64,000 nucleotides of DNA from Kordia algicida OT-1 (lineage in GTDB: Bacteria > Bacteroidota > Bacteroidia > Flavobacteriales > Flavobacteriaceae): NCBI RefSeq assembly GCF_000154725.1, contig NZ_DS544873.1, positions 28,406-92,405 on the forward strand, written 5' to 3'. Each line of letters opens with the position of its first letter. Positions within the stretch are counted from its first letter, which is position 1. The notes below the pieces were generated by a model. The model saw only the letters and a program-made list of their open reading frames with translations. It did no database searches and was not told where the DNA came from. The position numbers and the translations under genes are program-made. Below are positions 1-9,246 of the stretch, piece after piece.

Positions 1-439
1 GATACGTAAGTGCGCTAATCACATCGCTACGCTGTTGATTCTTACGCGCATAAAAAGCACCCAATTGTTTTACAACCATTGCCAGGGTTCCTGTTTCTTC
101 TCCAATTTTAATAGAGTAATACTCATATTCTGTAAAAGCTTTTTGCAAATGAATTACTTCAGACATACTCTTTCCTTCAATAAGTTCCGCTACAATCTCT
201 CCAAGAATTTGCTTTGCTGTTTTTTTCTTTTGTGAATTGTATAGCAGTTCCAAACCTTCTTTCAAAGAAACGCCTGCGCTTAATAATACAGCGAGTTCGG
301 TATAAAAATCCTCTTTGAGTTTATTGGAAAAACTGTTTCCGAAAAGGACAATCTCTTTTTGTAAAACAGAAGATAACTCCGATTTTTTTACACCAGAAGC
401 CTTCTTTGAATTGCTAATATTTTCTAATTTAAAACTCAT
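1..439 (-). CDS. GspF-family inner-membrane platform protein, partial (C-terminus beyond window)
   Basis: Reading the minus strand from the ATG at 439 gives an open frame of 146 codons that runs off the left edge. It contains a T2SSF-type segment, with ELAVLLSAGVSLKEGLELL followed about 45 residues later by YYSIKIGEETGTL, both typical of the first cytoplasmic domain of GspF/PilC. These proteins form the inner-membrane platform of type II secretion or type IV pilus machines. The start overlaps the stop of the upstream pseudopilin gene as ATGA, which fixes the start and shows translational coupling. The membrane segments and second domain lie outside the window. Family assignment is confident; the exact system is inferred from the neighbours. 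Confidence 0.85.
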   Translation of the reverse strand, partial: MSFKLENISNSKKASGVKKSELSSVLQKEIVLFGNSFSNKLKEDFYTELAVLLSAGVSLKEGLELLYNSQKKKTAKQILGEIVAELIEGKSMSEVIHLQKAFTEYEYYSIKIGEETGTLAMVVKQLGAFYARKNQQRSDVISALTY

Positions 440-906
440 GGATTCATATAGGTATTAGCGGTATTTCGTTTGTAAATAAAAAGAGCCGTATTTCTAAACT
501 CTTTCGCTGTAATCAATTTAAAAGCATCTACTTTGGCAGCAATCGTTTCTTCTCCTTTAAAATAAAATACTTTATCAGCGATAGCGACATCAAAAGTATC
601 TGTCTCTTTTTGAATGTACTCTTTTTCAAATGTGTAGCTTGTGGTATCAATCTCAGAAATAAAATACAATGTGCTCGTATCTTCTTCGTATTTGATATGA
701 TTGCAACGATTGGCATCAATCCAAAGCGATTGTTCTAACAAGGTAACACTGGTAGCATTGCTAAAATTCGCTTGAATAGCATACATGTGTTTCTGCACTA
801 ATTGCAATACAGAAAAAGCAATTCCTGCTACAATCACGGTAAGTAATACCACAATAATCATTTCGCTAAGTGTAAATGCTTGTATTTTATGAGAATTCTT
901 TGTCAT
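436..906 (-). CDS. pseudopilin-like protein with N-terminal prepilin methylation motif
   Basis: 156 residues. Near the N-terminus there is a type III prepilin signal: a short basic leader (KNSHKIQA), then FTLSEMIIVVLLTVIVAGIA. This matches the FTLxE cleavage/methylation motif with Glu at position +5, here with Ala rather than Gly before the cut. The hydrophobic helix is followed by a small soluble domain. It should be a pseudopilin of the type II secretion-like operon, processed by a prepilin peptidase that is not in this window. It overlaps the GspF-like gene by 4 bases and lies 3 bases after the next pseudopilin gene. Class (GspH/I/J) cannot be decided by eye. Confidence 0.75.
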   Translation of the reverse strand: MTKNSHKIQAFTLSEMIIVVLLTVIVAGIAFSVLQLVQKHMYAIQANFSNATSVTLLEQSLWIDANRCNHIKYEEDTSTLYFISEIDTTSYTFEKEYIQKETDTFDVAIADKVFYFKGEETIAAKVDAFKLITAKEFRNTALFIYKRNTANTYMNP

Positions 907-909
907 TGT

Positions 910-1242
910 TTACTGCCCATTATAATTTTCATATTGTTCAACACGAATCGTTTTATCCGTTTCCTTATGTTGTGCTTCAAAAATGAGCTTTTTGTCTACT
1001 TTTTCTATGGAGATGTACCAATTTTCAAACTCATCATCATACGGAATAGTTAGTTTATCGTGCACAGACAAATAGACAAGTTCAGAAATATGAGTCCGCA
1101 CAGCATTTGTATTATTTTTTACGGTAGTATTAAAAAGTGAATTCAACAGAAAAGTTGAAACCATAAAGATCACTACAATAAGTACTGTAGCAACTAAGGT
1201 TTCCATCAATGTCGCTGCTTTTATTTTTTTTAGTACAACCAT
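910..1242 (-). CDS. minor pseudopilin-like protein
   Basis: 110 residues with the leader VVLKKIKA followed by ATLMETLVATVLIVVIFMVS. This is the xTLxE-type prepilin motif and hydrophobic helix of a minor pseudopilin (GspI-like in length). The leader ends in Ala instead of the usual Gly, as in the neighbouring pseudopilin, so the peptidase of this system may accept Ala. The gene overlaps the following 424-residue gene by 13 bases, which implies one transcript. The soluble part has no motif I recognise. Confidence 0.7.
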   Translation of the reverse strand: MVVLKKIKAATLMETLVATVLIVVIFMVSTFLLNSLFNTTVKNNTNAVRTHISELVYLSVHDKLTIPYDDEFENWYISIEKVDKKLIFEAQHKETDKTIRVEQYENYNGQ

Positions 1243-2504
1243 TTTACAATTTTATAATCGAGATTTTCAAATGGAAAACCTACGTATTCATTTATTAAAG
1301 CGACATTAGAAATGGTTCCATTATAAATATGATTTTGATATACAGAACCAAATTGTTTGGTGATAAATCCTTTGGTATATACACTTCCTTCTATGTTTCC
1401 TAGTAACTCTATTTGTTGCTGACAATACACAAAACCTTCAACGGTTGTATTTTCTTTTAATAGTATTTGTGGCTCAAAACGATTGTTTGTTTTGTTCTGT
1501 AAATAGCAAATAATACCTTTCATTGTTGTATCTGTATCTATAAAAATATGCTCTTTTTCTGTCGAATTAGAAACTTCTTCTAAAGTATCTTCTGCAAGAA
1601 TAACCAGAGAAGAAGGATAACTAAGTTCACAATTTTTTCCAACAATAATCCGCTTAGTTGCTATCGCTTGAAACGTTCCTTTGGTATTGGTTTCAATCTC
1701 AATTTCAGGAGCAACTAGAATAACATCCTTGAGTGTTGTGGAAGCTGCTATTTTTATTTTTTTGTCAGATCGGACTAGGATATTTCCGATTAGTTTTACA
1801 TCTAACAAATCCAATTCACCTCGATCAAATACAGTTTTGACAGGTTTTGTAAATGAATTTGTATACGTATTTCCTTGTTTTAAATTTATATAGCGACCGT
1901 CATCAACAGGAAGTGGAAGTGTTTGCAAACTAGCAATGTAATTTGTCAATTGTTTAGGAAGCTCAGGAAGCGTTTCATTACTTTTTAAAATAGTTCCGTA
2001 CACAAGTTTGTTTCCGTAATATGAATTTCCTGAAATTGTTCCTGCGCGAACACCTCTAGCGGGTAAAAATGTCTTACCTTCAATTTTTGTATTTCCAACA
2101 ATAATAAGTGGACGATTAGTTTCTTGTAAATACAACCCAATTCGATCTTCATCTTTCTGCCAACCACTTGTAAGTGCAATTTTTTTAAATGATTTTGCTT
2201 TTGATTTCGTTTCAACATAGGTTTTACCATACATTCCCCAATAACTTTGATGTATTTTTGAAGATGTAGCTATTTCAGTGTCGATCTGACTAAAAATAGT
2301 ATCTCTTTTAACGGAGAAATCCTGTGATTTAGCTAAGAGTATATTTTCAGTTTGCTGAATGGTTTCAATAAGTAAGTCAGATTTTTTAGCAAACAACGTA
2401 TGTGAATGCACAAGTACAATAAAAACAGATAGCAATACCGCTATGATGGCAGAAATCATAATGGCAAACTGTAATGAACCTGCTTTTACTTTGTGAAATT
2501 TCAT
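1230..2504 (-). CDS. large pseudopilin-like protein (GspK/PilX-position)
   Basis: 424 residues. The N-terminus has a short basic leader (KFHKVKAG) and then a hydrophobic helix, SLQFAIMISAIIAVLLSVFI. Here the Glu5 of typical pilins is absent, as in GspK-type minor pseudopilins. The body is rich in beta-forming stretches such as KIEGKTFLPARG and TVEGFVYCQQQIEL, suggesting a repetitive beta structure. Its place between a GspC-like gene and two small pseudopilins supports a tip or minor pseudopilin role. The assignment as a GspK analogue rests on position, size and the missing Glu5, not on clear similarity. Confidence 0.6.
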   Translation of the reverse strand: MKFHKVKAGSLQFAIMISAIIAVLLSVFIVLVHSHTLFAKKSDLLIETIQQTENILLAKSQDFSVKRDTIFSQIDTEIATSSKIHQSYWGMYGKTYVETKSKAKSFKKIALTSGWQKDEDRIGLYLQETNRPLIIVGNTKIEGKTFLPARGVRAGTISGNSYYGNKLVYGTILKSNETLPELPKQLTNYIASLQTLPLPVDDGRYINLKQGNTYTNSFTKPVKTVFDRGELDLLDVKLIGNILVRSDKKIKIAASTTLKDVILVAPEIEIETNTKGTFQAIATKRIIVGKNCELSYPSSLVILAEDTLEEVSNSTEKEHIFIDTDTTMKGIICYLQNKTNNRFEPQILLKENTTVEGFVYCQQQIELLGNIEGSVYTKGFITKQFGSVYQNHIYNGTISNVALINEYVGFPFENLDYKIVKWLY

Positions 2505-2533
2505 TCGTTTATTTTTACATTTAATGACACGTT

Positions 2534-3007
2534 TTATTTAGAAATAGGAATCGTTTTTCTTTTCCCTTTAAATGATATTGTGATTAATTTTTTAGTTCCT
2601 TTAATCAATTTGATATCGGTAATTGTTTTTCCAATTTTATAAAGTTGTTGAATTCCGCTAACTTCAATGATGTAGATGTTTTGCACGCTTTCCTGTTTAG
2701 AAATTACACCTTTATAGATTATCGGTGGAAAAACAACAGTATCCTTTTTGGTTTTGGAAATGCTACGAACTCTTTTTCTCTGATTACTTTGATATGGCTT
2801 TCCCAAAAACGGATCACGGTGTTTGTTATGAATACTAAATGTATCTTTTTTAGTAGTTTGTTTTGGCGAAAAAGAAATATCAGAATTCACAGCAACAACG
2901 GGCGCATCTTCAGGATTTAATTTTGAAAAAATCTGATAGCCAATCGTTCCCCAAATTCCAAGAACAACTATTAATAATAAGTATGTTTTTTTCTTCTTTG
3001 TCATCAT
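2534..3007 (-). CDS. GspC-like single-pass inner-membrane protein
   Basis: 157 residues: a lysine-rich cytoplasmic start (MMTKKKK), one membrane helix (YLLLIVVLGIWGTIGYQIF), a linker with RDPFLGKP, and a C-terminal domain (YKGVISKQ, YKIGKTITDIKLI) that resembles the homology region of GspC/PilP proteins, which link the inner-membrane platform to the secretin. Two consecutive ATG codons (3007 and 3004) are possible starts; the first overlaps the upstream stop as ATGA. Family placement is by architecture and context. Confidence 0.6.
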   Translation of the reverse strand: MMTKKKKTYLLLIVVLGIWGTIGYQIFSKLNPEDAPVVAVNSDISFSPKQTTKKDTFSIHNKHRDPFLGKPYQSNQRKRVRSISKTKKDTVVFPPIIYKGVISKQESVQNIYIIEVSGIQQLYKIGKTITDIKLIKGTKKLITISFKGKRKTIPISK

Positions 3008-3363
3008 TCAATGGTAAATGAATACGTCGCATATGAAGTAACATATTCACTATTGATGGCTCTTACACGCCACTGATACGAATTTCCAGCTTCCAATTGC
3101 ACCGAAATAGAATTTTCAGAAACAATCGAATCTTTTTCAAGCTGTAAAATATTCTCAAAATCTGGACGTGCTACTTGTACTTGATAACGTTCTGCATCAG
3201 CTACAGGATTCCATGACAATGTTATTGTTGTAATAGCAAGTGTTGAATTATTAGAAGGCGCAACAAGTGTAACTGTATTCTCAGAAATATCTGGAACTTC
3301 AATAATATCGGAGCAACTAACGATTAAAAATATGGTAAATAAAGCGTATAAATATTTTTTCAT
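3004..3363 (-). CDS. small lipoprotein with a fibronectin-III-like domain
   Basis: 119 residues. The N-terminus is a lipoprotein signal ending in the lipobox IVSC (Cys 17). The mature part has the FN3 pattern: LVAPSNNSTL, LSWNPVADAERYQVQVA, SYQWRVRAINS. It should be a lipid-anchored surface or periplasmic domain. It sits in the secretion operon between the GspC-like gene and another lipoprotein, with overlapping or near-touching ends, so it probably belongs to the same machine or is its substrate or pilotin. The function is not known. Confidence 0.65.
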   Translation of the reverse strand: MKKYLYALFTIFLIVSCSDIIEVPDISENTVTLVAPSNNSTLAITTITLSWNPVADAERYQVQVARPDFENILQLEKDSIVSENSISVQLEAGNSYQWRVRAINSEYVTSYATYSFTIE

Positions 3364-3369
3364 CTGTTT

Positions 3370-4098
3370 CTATAATTTGAAATAATCATTCTTTTGAACT
3401 GCTTTTTGCGATTTACGATAGGTGTTTGGCGGACAACTTTCTAAGCCACTTACAATATCTGCAATCACAAGTTTGTGTTTACTGTTCTCTTTCCAACAAA
3501 AGCTTGACGTTTGATACGCAAAAACAACACCTTCCGCAAACTCCAATGTTTGATACTTTCCATTAAAACTTTTAAGTTTTAAGCTAAACTTCTTGGAGGG
3601 CGATTGTACTAAAAATACCTCGGAGGCTTTCTCTAATTCACGAATCTTATTTTCAGGAAAAGCTATAGAAATGCTGCTTACCATTTGTGCATCTTCTTTG
3701 TTTTCCAAATACGATCGTAATCCTGTATTTTTTGGATTATTCAAAGCTTCCGTAATTGCTACACGATCAACAAATTGCAACAGTACATATTTAGGTTTGA
3801 TTTCTAGTGAATCGACATAATGTAAAGCTACTTTTTGAGGCTGTTGATTTGCTTTTGCAAAGGCTTTGAAAGTATTTTTAGAAAAAGAAATAGCTTGTAC
3901 GTTTAATTTCAATTCTTTATCAAAAGTTGGAATAGCAATGCTTTCGTAATTGCTAGTAATCATTGAACCATTAACCAAGCCAATGGAGCCTAGTTCAACT
4001 CGTGTTTTAGTTAATAATTGTGATTTTTGATTTACAGTAATAGTTTTACAACTAAAAATTAGTAAACAACTTAAAATAAGGGTTATTGTCCTACGCAT
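3370..4098 (-). CDS. lipoprotein, first visible gene of the secretion operon
   Basis: 242 residues from the ATG at 4098. A longer reading to a TTG at 4116 is possible, but the ATG start puts a normal lipoprotein signal (MRRTITLILSCLLIFSC) at the N-terminus, with the lipobox Cys at residue 17. The mature part has no domain I recognise. It is separated by 6 bases from the next lipoprotein gene. Its promoter must lie in the 4099-4506 intergenic region, back to back with the large plus-strand operon. Confidence 0.65.
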   Translation of the reverse strand: MRRTITLILSCLLIFSCKTITVNQKSQLLTKTRVELGSIGLVNGSMITSNYESIAIPTFDKELKLNVQAISFSKNTFKAFAKANQQPQKVALHYVDSLEIKPKYVLLQFVDRVAITEALNNPKNTGLRSYLENKEDAQMVSSISIAFPENKIRELEKASEVFLVQSPSKKFSLKLKSFNGKYQTLEFAEGVVFAYQTSSFCWKENSKHKLVIADIVSGLESCPPNTYRKSQKAVQKNDYFKL

Positions 4099-4204
4099 AT
4101 ATGCTACTTTATTCAAAAATAAATAAATACATAGGTTTTGTTGAAAATAATATATAAGCGTAATTGTTTATGGTAAATTCCTCAAATTAGTTCTGATTTT
4201 TTCA

Positions 4205-4327
4205 ACTAATCACTTAATGATTAGTGTGTTTTGAAAAACTACCTTGAGACATTTATATGAAGCAATCATTTTAACTAATCGTTTAGTAATGAGTTGTACT
4301 TATGAATTGACTAGCTAAGTAATGAGT
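4205..4327. promoter_or_regulatory. three related palindromic sites in the divergent intergenic region
   Basis: Site 1 (4205-4225) is a perfect 8-bp inverted repeat, ACTAATCA-N5-TGATTAGT. Site 2 (4274-4294) is ACTAATC-N7-AATGAGT and site 3 (4310-4327) is ACTA-N6-TAATGAGT. The three share ACTA left arms and (A/T)GAKTAGT-like right arms, as expected for operators of a dimeric repressor. They lie in the 408-base gap between the divergent secretion lipoprotein gene and the large methyltransferase gene, so they could control either. The regulator is unknown. Confidence 0.45.
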
Positions 4328-4418
4328 AGATTTTTAGGAAGAATGCTTGTGTGTGTTTTTTACAGTGTTTGTATAAAAAAAACACAAAATAAATATTTCT
4401 TACAACTTTGGACTACAA

Positions 4419-4450
4419 CTTTTGTAACGGTACAAAACGCGTACAAATGA
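4419..4450 (+). promoter_or_regulatory. promoter/operator-like element shared with 25631-25661
   Basis: The segment contains TTTTGTA-ACGG-TACAAAA, a perfect 7-bp inverted repeat with a 4-base spacer, followed by a second direct copy of the right arm in TACAAAACGCGTACAAATG, 11 bases on. A nearly identical sequence (one-base indel, a few substitutions) stands in front of the other long plus-strand operon at 25631. It lies 57-88 bases before the ATG at 4507. It may be an operator, an activator site or an element-specific promoter; the repeat itself is seen directly. Confidence 0.55.
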
Positions 4451-4506
4451 AATACAGCTTCACTTATTTACATTTATAACAGTTTGTAAAAAGCAAATCA
4501 CAATAG

Positions 4507-7500
4507 ATGAGATTAGATATAAAGGAGAATACAACAAGCAATAATTACGAGTTAATTTTCAGTGAATTACCCCCAAAAAAATTACAAAAAGTACTTAGGG
4601 AGTTAGGTTTTGTCAAATCAATTTTTGGTGGAAACATCTATACGGTAGCCAAGTTTGCTGTATACGATTCCTTTATAAAATCCCTTAAAAAAATGATTAA
4701 TTCAGGAAAAAGTTGGGAAGCTGTAACGGATTATCCTGTATTTGCTCCAACAGAGGATAGCATTAACAAAAAACTATTTACCACTGTTACCATTTATTAT
4801 AATGAAGATGATATTGTTAAAGAACAAGATTATATTGTATTTGAACTCTATCATAAAACTATTTCAGGTTTAATCCGAGAGTTTGGCAAGCTCACTTATG
4901 GAAATAAGTTTGAAGATTCACAGATTTCACATAAAAAATTAAAGCGACTTGCTCGCAGTCTATTAGCTTCCAACCATGTAATAGACAGAAAAAGTGTAAC
5001 TAGCTTAAAAACAGGTGATTTAGGCGAAGAAAACTTACGGGAGTCTATCCAAGTAGCGCCACAACCAGCATCAAGGCAAGAAGCACAGGTAAAGCAATCA
5101 GCCAAAACAGAGATGAAGCCGATTGTAGCCAAAGAAGATACGATAGAACCAGCACATTCCTTTATAAAAGCGCAACTAGCTATTCTTATTTCAATGATGG
5201 AACAAGACGAGCTTGGCGTATATGAAATCTTATCGACGATTATCGATGAAATGGTCAAAGATTTGAAAGAAGCTGAACAATTAGATACCGATGATCTTAT
5301 CAAAAAATCTTTGATAAAATCTATTAATAAGTACAAAGCTTCATTAAAAGACCTAGCGCCATTTGAGCGTGGTTACGTGCGTGGTATAATCAGTGAACTA
5401 CTATTGCTTTTGGATGACACTAATGAGCTATTAGAGTTAGAAAAAGGAGCATTATCAATAAAGCGTAGTATTTGGGTAAAAGATAAACTTATTGATAATG
5501 TATTAGTTCCAATTAAAGCGGACGAACCATTCGCTTCGGGAGCAGTCATAGAAGATCAAGCATCAGAAATATGGAAAGCATTTCCTGAACTTCATACCAT
5601 TACAAAAGATACCCTAGATAAGGCTTCAGCACTTGAATTATTTTATTTAGCGCAACTTAGACACCCACCCGCATTTGGGATTCCCATAACGATTTATGAT
5701 GTAGAGCATCAGTGGAAAAAACGAGGACTAGCCGAAATTGAAAAGCTTGGCTTTCCAACGGATTTAAAATATCCGTATGTATATTTAGAATATGGTTATT
5801 TCAATATTACTGCCTTAGAAAACTTTATAGGTATAAAAGCCAAAGCAGACCAATTAAATTATGTACTTCTACACGCTCGACCACTTACGGATTTAGAAAC
5901 CGCACTTGCACAAATAGATTTAGTGATACAGAAGCTCGAACCAATTTTAAAAGAGTTCAGAGAAATTACCTCCAAAAAAATAGATAAAGCGAGTACTATC
6001 GCCAAGATTTATTATAGGGTTGGTACTGAATTTGAGTTTTTAAAAAAGTCTAGACAAACAGTCTTTGACTATCTAACTAAAAACGTTGAATCATCAAAAG
6101 AAACACTTCCCTTTACACAGATAGTTGTTTCTGATGATGATGTGCAGTATGAAATATTACACGGTAGAATTTTAGCAGATATAGAGAAGCTACAACTAGA
6201 GATCATACGTCAAAAAGAAAGAGCGAAAAAATCTTTTTTAGAAAATAAGCTTGCTGATGCGATAGAAGAATTTAAAAATGATGGACGCATTGCTGAGTCT
6301 CCTTATGGTTCGATATTAAACAAATTGATAGTTGAACTGAAAAAGATGCAGTTACTCTCAAGTGATGAAGTCCGCAAAATTGCCCTAAAAAAACTCATTA
6401 ATTCCTTTACATCGTGGCTAAAGGATATGCAAAAAAACGAGCGTGATTTTTTACTTGGGGTATTAAATTATTTCTCATTGCTATTAGAAGATACCACCCT
6501 TACAATTGAAAGAGAAAAAGCAACACCCGCTATAAAGCAAATCATTTACGCCAATGACCTAGTAATTAAAAACGTATTAGTTCCTACAAAAGCCGTACAG
6601 CCATTTACCTCTGGAGCATTCAAAGATACTGATGTGGAATTTGAAATTAATTTTTTTCACAAACATCTTTTAAAGATTCAAAAGGAAAACTTGAATCAGG
6701 TTTGTGCGCTAGATTTATTTTACTTGGTACAATTAGAGAATCCACAATTTTTTGGAATTGCCCTTGAAGCAGAAACAATAGCACAGGAATGGGAAAGACG
6801 TGGTGCAAGTGGATTTGATGCGCTAGGCTTTCCAACGGATTTAAAATACCCGTATATCAATCTTAAAGAAGGTTATCTCGAGATTCAACCACTAGAACAT
6901 TTTTTGCTTCACTCAAAAGAAAAAAACAACAATCAAAGTTGGTGGTATGCGATACGTCATGCAAGACCGATTGCAGATGTTGGGCAAATGATTCAAAACA
7001 TGGATGCTTTTCTGAATTTCACATCAAAGAAAAAACAAGAATGTTTAGAAACAGACTTTAAAATATCAAAAAACAAGCAAGCTGAACTTGATTGTTACCG
7101 AATGCTTTTAACCATAAAAAATATTGAGTACTCAAAACAAGTAATTTTAGACTATTTGGATAGCACAGAAGAAAGTGATCCCAAAGAAGTTGAAGCATCA
7201 CAGATTACAATAACAAAGGAATTACACCATGAGTTACAAGAAGTTATCAACGAATTAATTTCTATTGAAGATAATCTTAATGGCGAACAAGAAACCATTA
7301 TTGCAAGTACGATTCACGACTTTGAAGACGTTTTAGAAATTTTAGATGAAAACAAGCTCCTAGAAAAACTAGCTTCAAGTATCGAATCTTTCAAGGATTG
7401 GGCTTGTGATTTATCGCCTGATATCCGCAATCAATCCGCAAAATTAATCAACCGTTTAATTAAGTACACAGGCGGTATGAGTATTGCAGTTACAAACCAA

Positions 7501-9246
7501 GAAAGTTCCTTAGTAATTGCCAAAGATATTAAGCAATACAACGGTATTGTCGAGAATGTGTTAGTTCCAATTCATGCAAAAGAACCCTTTGAGTCAGGTA
7601 AAGTTTCAGCAGATCATATTGAAGATTTAAAGAAAAACTTTCCTCACTTATACGATATCAAAACAGATGAGTTACACAATGCATCGGCATTAGAATTATT
7701 TCAATTATCACAACTTCCACATCCGAGACATTACCAAATGCAAGTCTATCGAAATGATTTACTCAAGGAATGGGAAAAACGTGGCGAAGAAGCTTTTAAA
7801 CAGCTTGGTTTTCCAACCGATATGAATTATCCCTATGTGAATATACACGCGGGATATCGTTCGGTAACTACCCTAGCGAGCGCTTTAGAAAACTCTTTTG
7901 AGCCTGAAAAAAGTAGGCTTAAATGGTGGGCAGTTGTAGAGCATGGACGACCAATTGCGAATTTAGCAAAAGGTATTGTCATCATAGATAAGTTAATAAG
8001 TGATTTAGTAACGCAACAGCAAAAATATATCAATCCAAGAACAAAGCGTCCAAAAACAAAGCCTGCATATAAACAAGCCTACAGGGATATTTCCTTTAAG
8101 CTATCAAGGCTTAAACTCTCCAAGCAAGTCATTACAAATTATTTAAATGCTCAAACCGATACACACGAAAAAAAGGAACAAGAAAACAATCAAAAAGCAC
8201 TACCAAGCACCAAAGAAGATTATATAGATCGTGTGATTGCAACGATGCATCTAGCCTACAGAGACGCAACACGATTATCCAAAAAGAAGATTGAAAACTT
8301 ACTTGAGCAAACAGGCGCACCAAGTTTGGGAGAACTATGGGAAGCGGTAGAACTGAGTTGGCTTTTATGGTACAAAATGATCTATAACGAGTCCATTTCC
8401 TTTGAAGCAAGGCTTTCAAAAATGGTTCACTTTTGGAATAAAATACAGCCTACCTACGCCTACTCAGACAGTAGTAAAGAACTCTACAAACAATATTCTA
8501 CACCGTGTCCTATCGGCGCAATTATCGCACAATATACAGGAATGGACACTGCTGATTCGATATTTGAGCCAAGTGCTGGAAACGGTTTGTTACTTGTGGG
8601 AGCAAATCCAAAAATAACCCATGTCAACGAGATCGATAAAAGTCGAAAAAAGTCATTGGAATTTCAACAATTTCAAAAAATCACAATGAACAATGGCGCA
8701 GAGTCATTTCCAAGTGAAATGGAAAAAGCCTTTGATGTGGTGGTTACCAATCCACCATTTGCCAAATGGGAAGAAAATAAAATAGACAAAGAACATATCA
8801 TTAAAAAATATTTCAACAACACGCGCGGACTTGTGCAACACTTACGTTTGGAACACATCATGTCAGGATTGGCACTTCGTACCATGAAAGACAATGGTAA
8901 ATGCGCCATTATCATCATGGGACACCTTTATTTTGACCATGAGGGATTCATTGCCAAATATCGTCCATTTTTCAATTGGCTATATCACTTTTATAAAGTC
9001 GATGTGGTACTGAATATGAACAGCTTTAAACTCTACAACAAGCAAGGCGCAGTTGCTAGAACGATGCTCATCTTAATTGGCGGTCGAAAAGCAGTGGGGA
9101 GTGGTGTTGCCCCCACAGCGTATACAGCACCACATTTAGATACTGTTATTGACACCTTTGAAGATTTATGGTTAGCAGTCAAACAATATATCAAACCTGA
9201 TATTCACACAATTATTAAACAACTTCAAATCGCAAAAAGAGAATGA
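4507..9246 (+). CDS. giant N6-adenine DNA methyltransferase with three tandem repeats of an unknown domain
   Basis: 1579 residues. The C-terminal part is a class I methyltransferase: FEPSAGNGLLL (SAM-binding motif I, near residue 1353) and VVVTNPPF (catalytic motif IV, near 1415), so it probably methylates adenine in DNA. The first two thirds carry three diverged tandem copies of a domain starting near residues 320, 677 and 1009, each with NVLVPxxA-x-PFxSG, a LFxLxQL helix, WxxRG, LGFPTDxxYPY and HxRPI. I do not recognise this domain. The product is followed by a Strawberry-notch helicase, the arrangement of the phage P1 DarB-type anti-restriction protein split in two, so protection or remodelling of element DNA is likely. 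It is the first gene of the operon, and the next gene overlaps it by 4 bases. Confidence 0.85.
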   Translation: MRLDIKENTTSNNYELIFSELPPKKLQKVLRELGFVKSIFGGNIYTVAKFAVYDSFIKSLKKMINSGKSWEAVTDYPVFAPTEDSINKKLFTTVTIYYNEDDIVKEQDYIVFELYHKTISGLIREFGKLTYGNKFEDSQISHKKLKRLARSLLASNHVIDRKSVTSLKTGDLGEENLRESIQVAPQPASRQEAQVKQSAKTEMKPIVAKEDTIEPAHSFIKAQLAILISMMEQDELGVYEILSTIIDEMVKDLKEAEQLDTDDLIKKSLIKSINKYKASLKDLAPFERGYVRGIISELLLLLDDTNELLELEKGALSIKRSIWVKDKLIDNVLVPIKADEPFASGAVIEDQASEIWKAFPELHTITKDTLDKASALELFYLAQLRHPPAFGIPITIYDVEHQWKKRGLAEIEKLGFPTDLKYPYVYLEYGYFNITALENFIGIKAKADQLNYVLLHARPLTDLETALAQIDLVIQKLEPILKEFREITSKKIDKASTIAKIYYRVGTEFEFLKKSRQTVFDYLTKNVESSKETLPFTQIVVSDDDVQYEILHGRILADIEKLQLEIIRQKERAKKSFLENKLADAIEEFKNDGRIAESPYGSILNKLIVELKKMQLLSSDEVRKIALKKLINSFTSWLKDMQKNERDFLLGVLNYFSLLLEDTTLTIEREKATPAIKQIIYANDLVIKNVLVPTKAVQPFTSGAFKDTDVEFEINFFHKHLLKIQKENLNQVCALDLFYLVQLENPQFFGIALEAETIAQEWERRGASGFDALGFPTDLKYPYINLKEGYLEIQPLEHFLLHSKEKNNNQSWWYAIRHARPIADVGQMIQNMDAFLNFTSKKKQECLETDFKISKNKQAELDCYRMLLTIKNIEYSKQVILDYLDSTEESDPKEVEASQITITKELHHELQEVINELISIEDNLNGEQETIIASTIHDFEDVLEILDENKLLEKLASSIESFKDWACDLSPDIRNQSAKLINRLIKYTGGMSIAVTNQESSLVIAKDIKQYNGIVENVLVPIHAKEPFESGKVSADHIEDLKKNFPHLYDIKTDELHNASALELFQLSQLPHPRHYQMQVYRNDLLKEWEKRGEEAFKQLGFPTDMNYPYVNIHAGYRSVTTLASALENSFEPEKSRLKWWAVVEHGRPIANLAKGIVIIDKLISDLVTQQQKYINPRTKRPKTKPAYKQAYRDISFKLSRLKLSKQVITNYLNAQTDTHEKKEQENNQKALPSTKEDYIDRVIATMHLAYRDATRLSKKKIENLLEQTGAPSLGELWEAVELSWLLWYKMIYNESISFEARLSKMVHFWNKIQPTYAYSDSSKELYKQYSTPCPIGAIIAQYTGMDTADSIFEPSAGNGLLLVGANPKITHVNEIDKSRKKSLEFQQFQKITMNNGAESFPSEMEKAFDVVVTNPPFAKWEENKIDKEHIIKKYFNNTRGLVQHLRLEHIMSGLALRTMKDNGKCAIIIMGHLYFDHEGFIAKYRPFFNWLYHFYKVDVVLNMNSFKLYNKQGAVARTMLILIGGRKAVGSGVAPTAYTAPHLDTVIDTFEDLWLAVKQYIKPDIHTIIKQLQIAKRE

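Noticed and set aside
4117-4506. tRNA gene as integration target at the left border
   Set aside because: No cloverleaf or T-loop-like sequence was recognised here or elsewhere in the window.
4896-5336. Long minus-strand open frame inside the methyltransferase gene
   Set aside because: It lies wholly inside a well-supported gene with motifs, and its translation is Ser/Ile-rich without domains, as expected for an antisense shadow.
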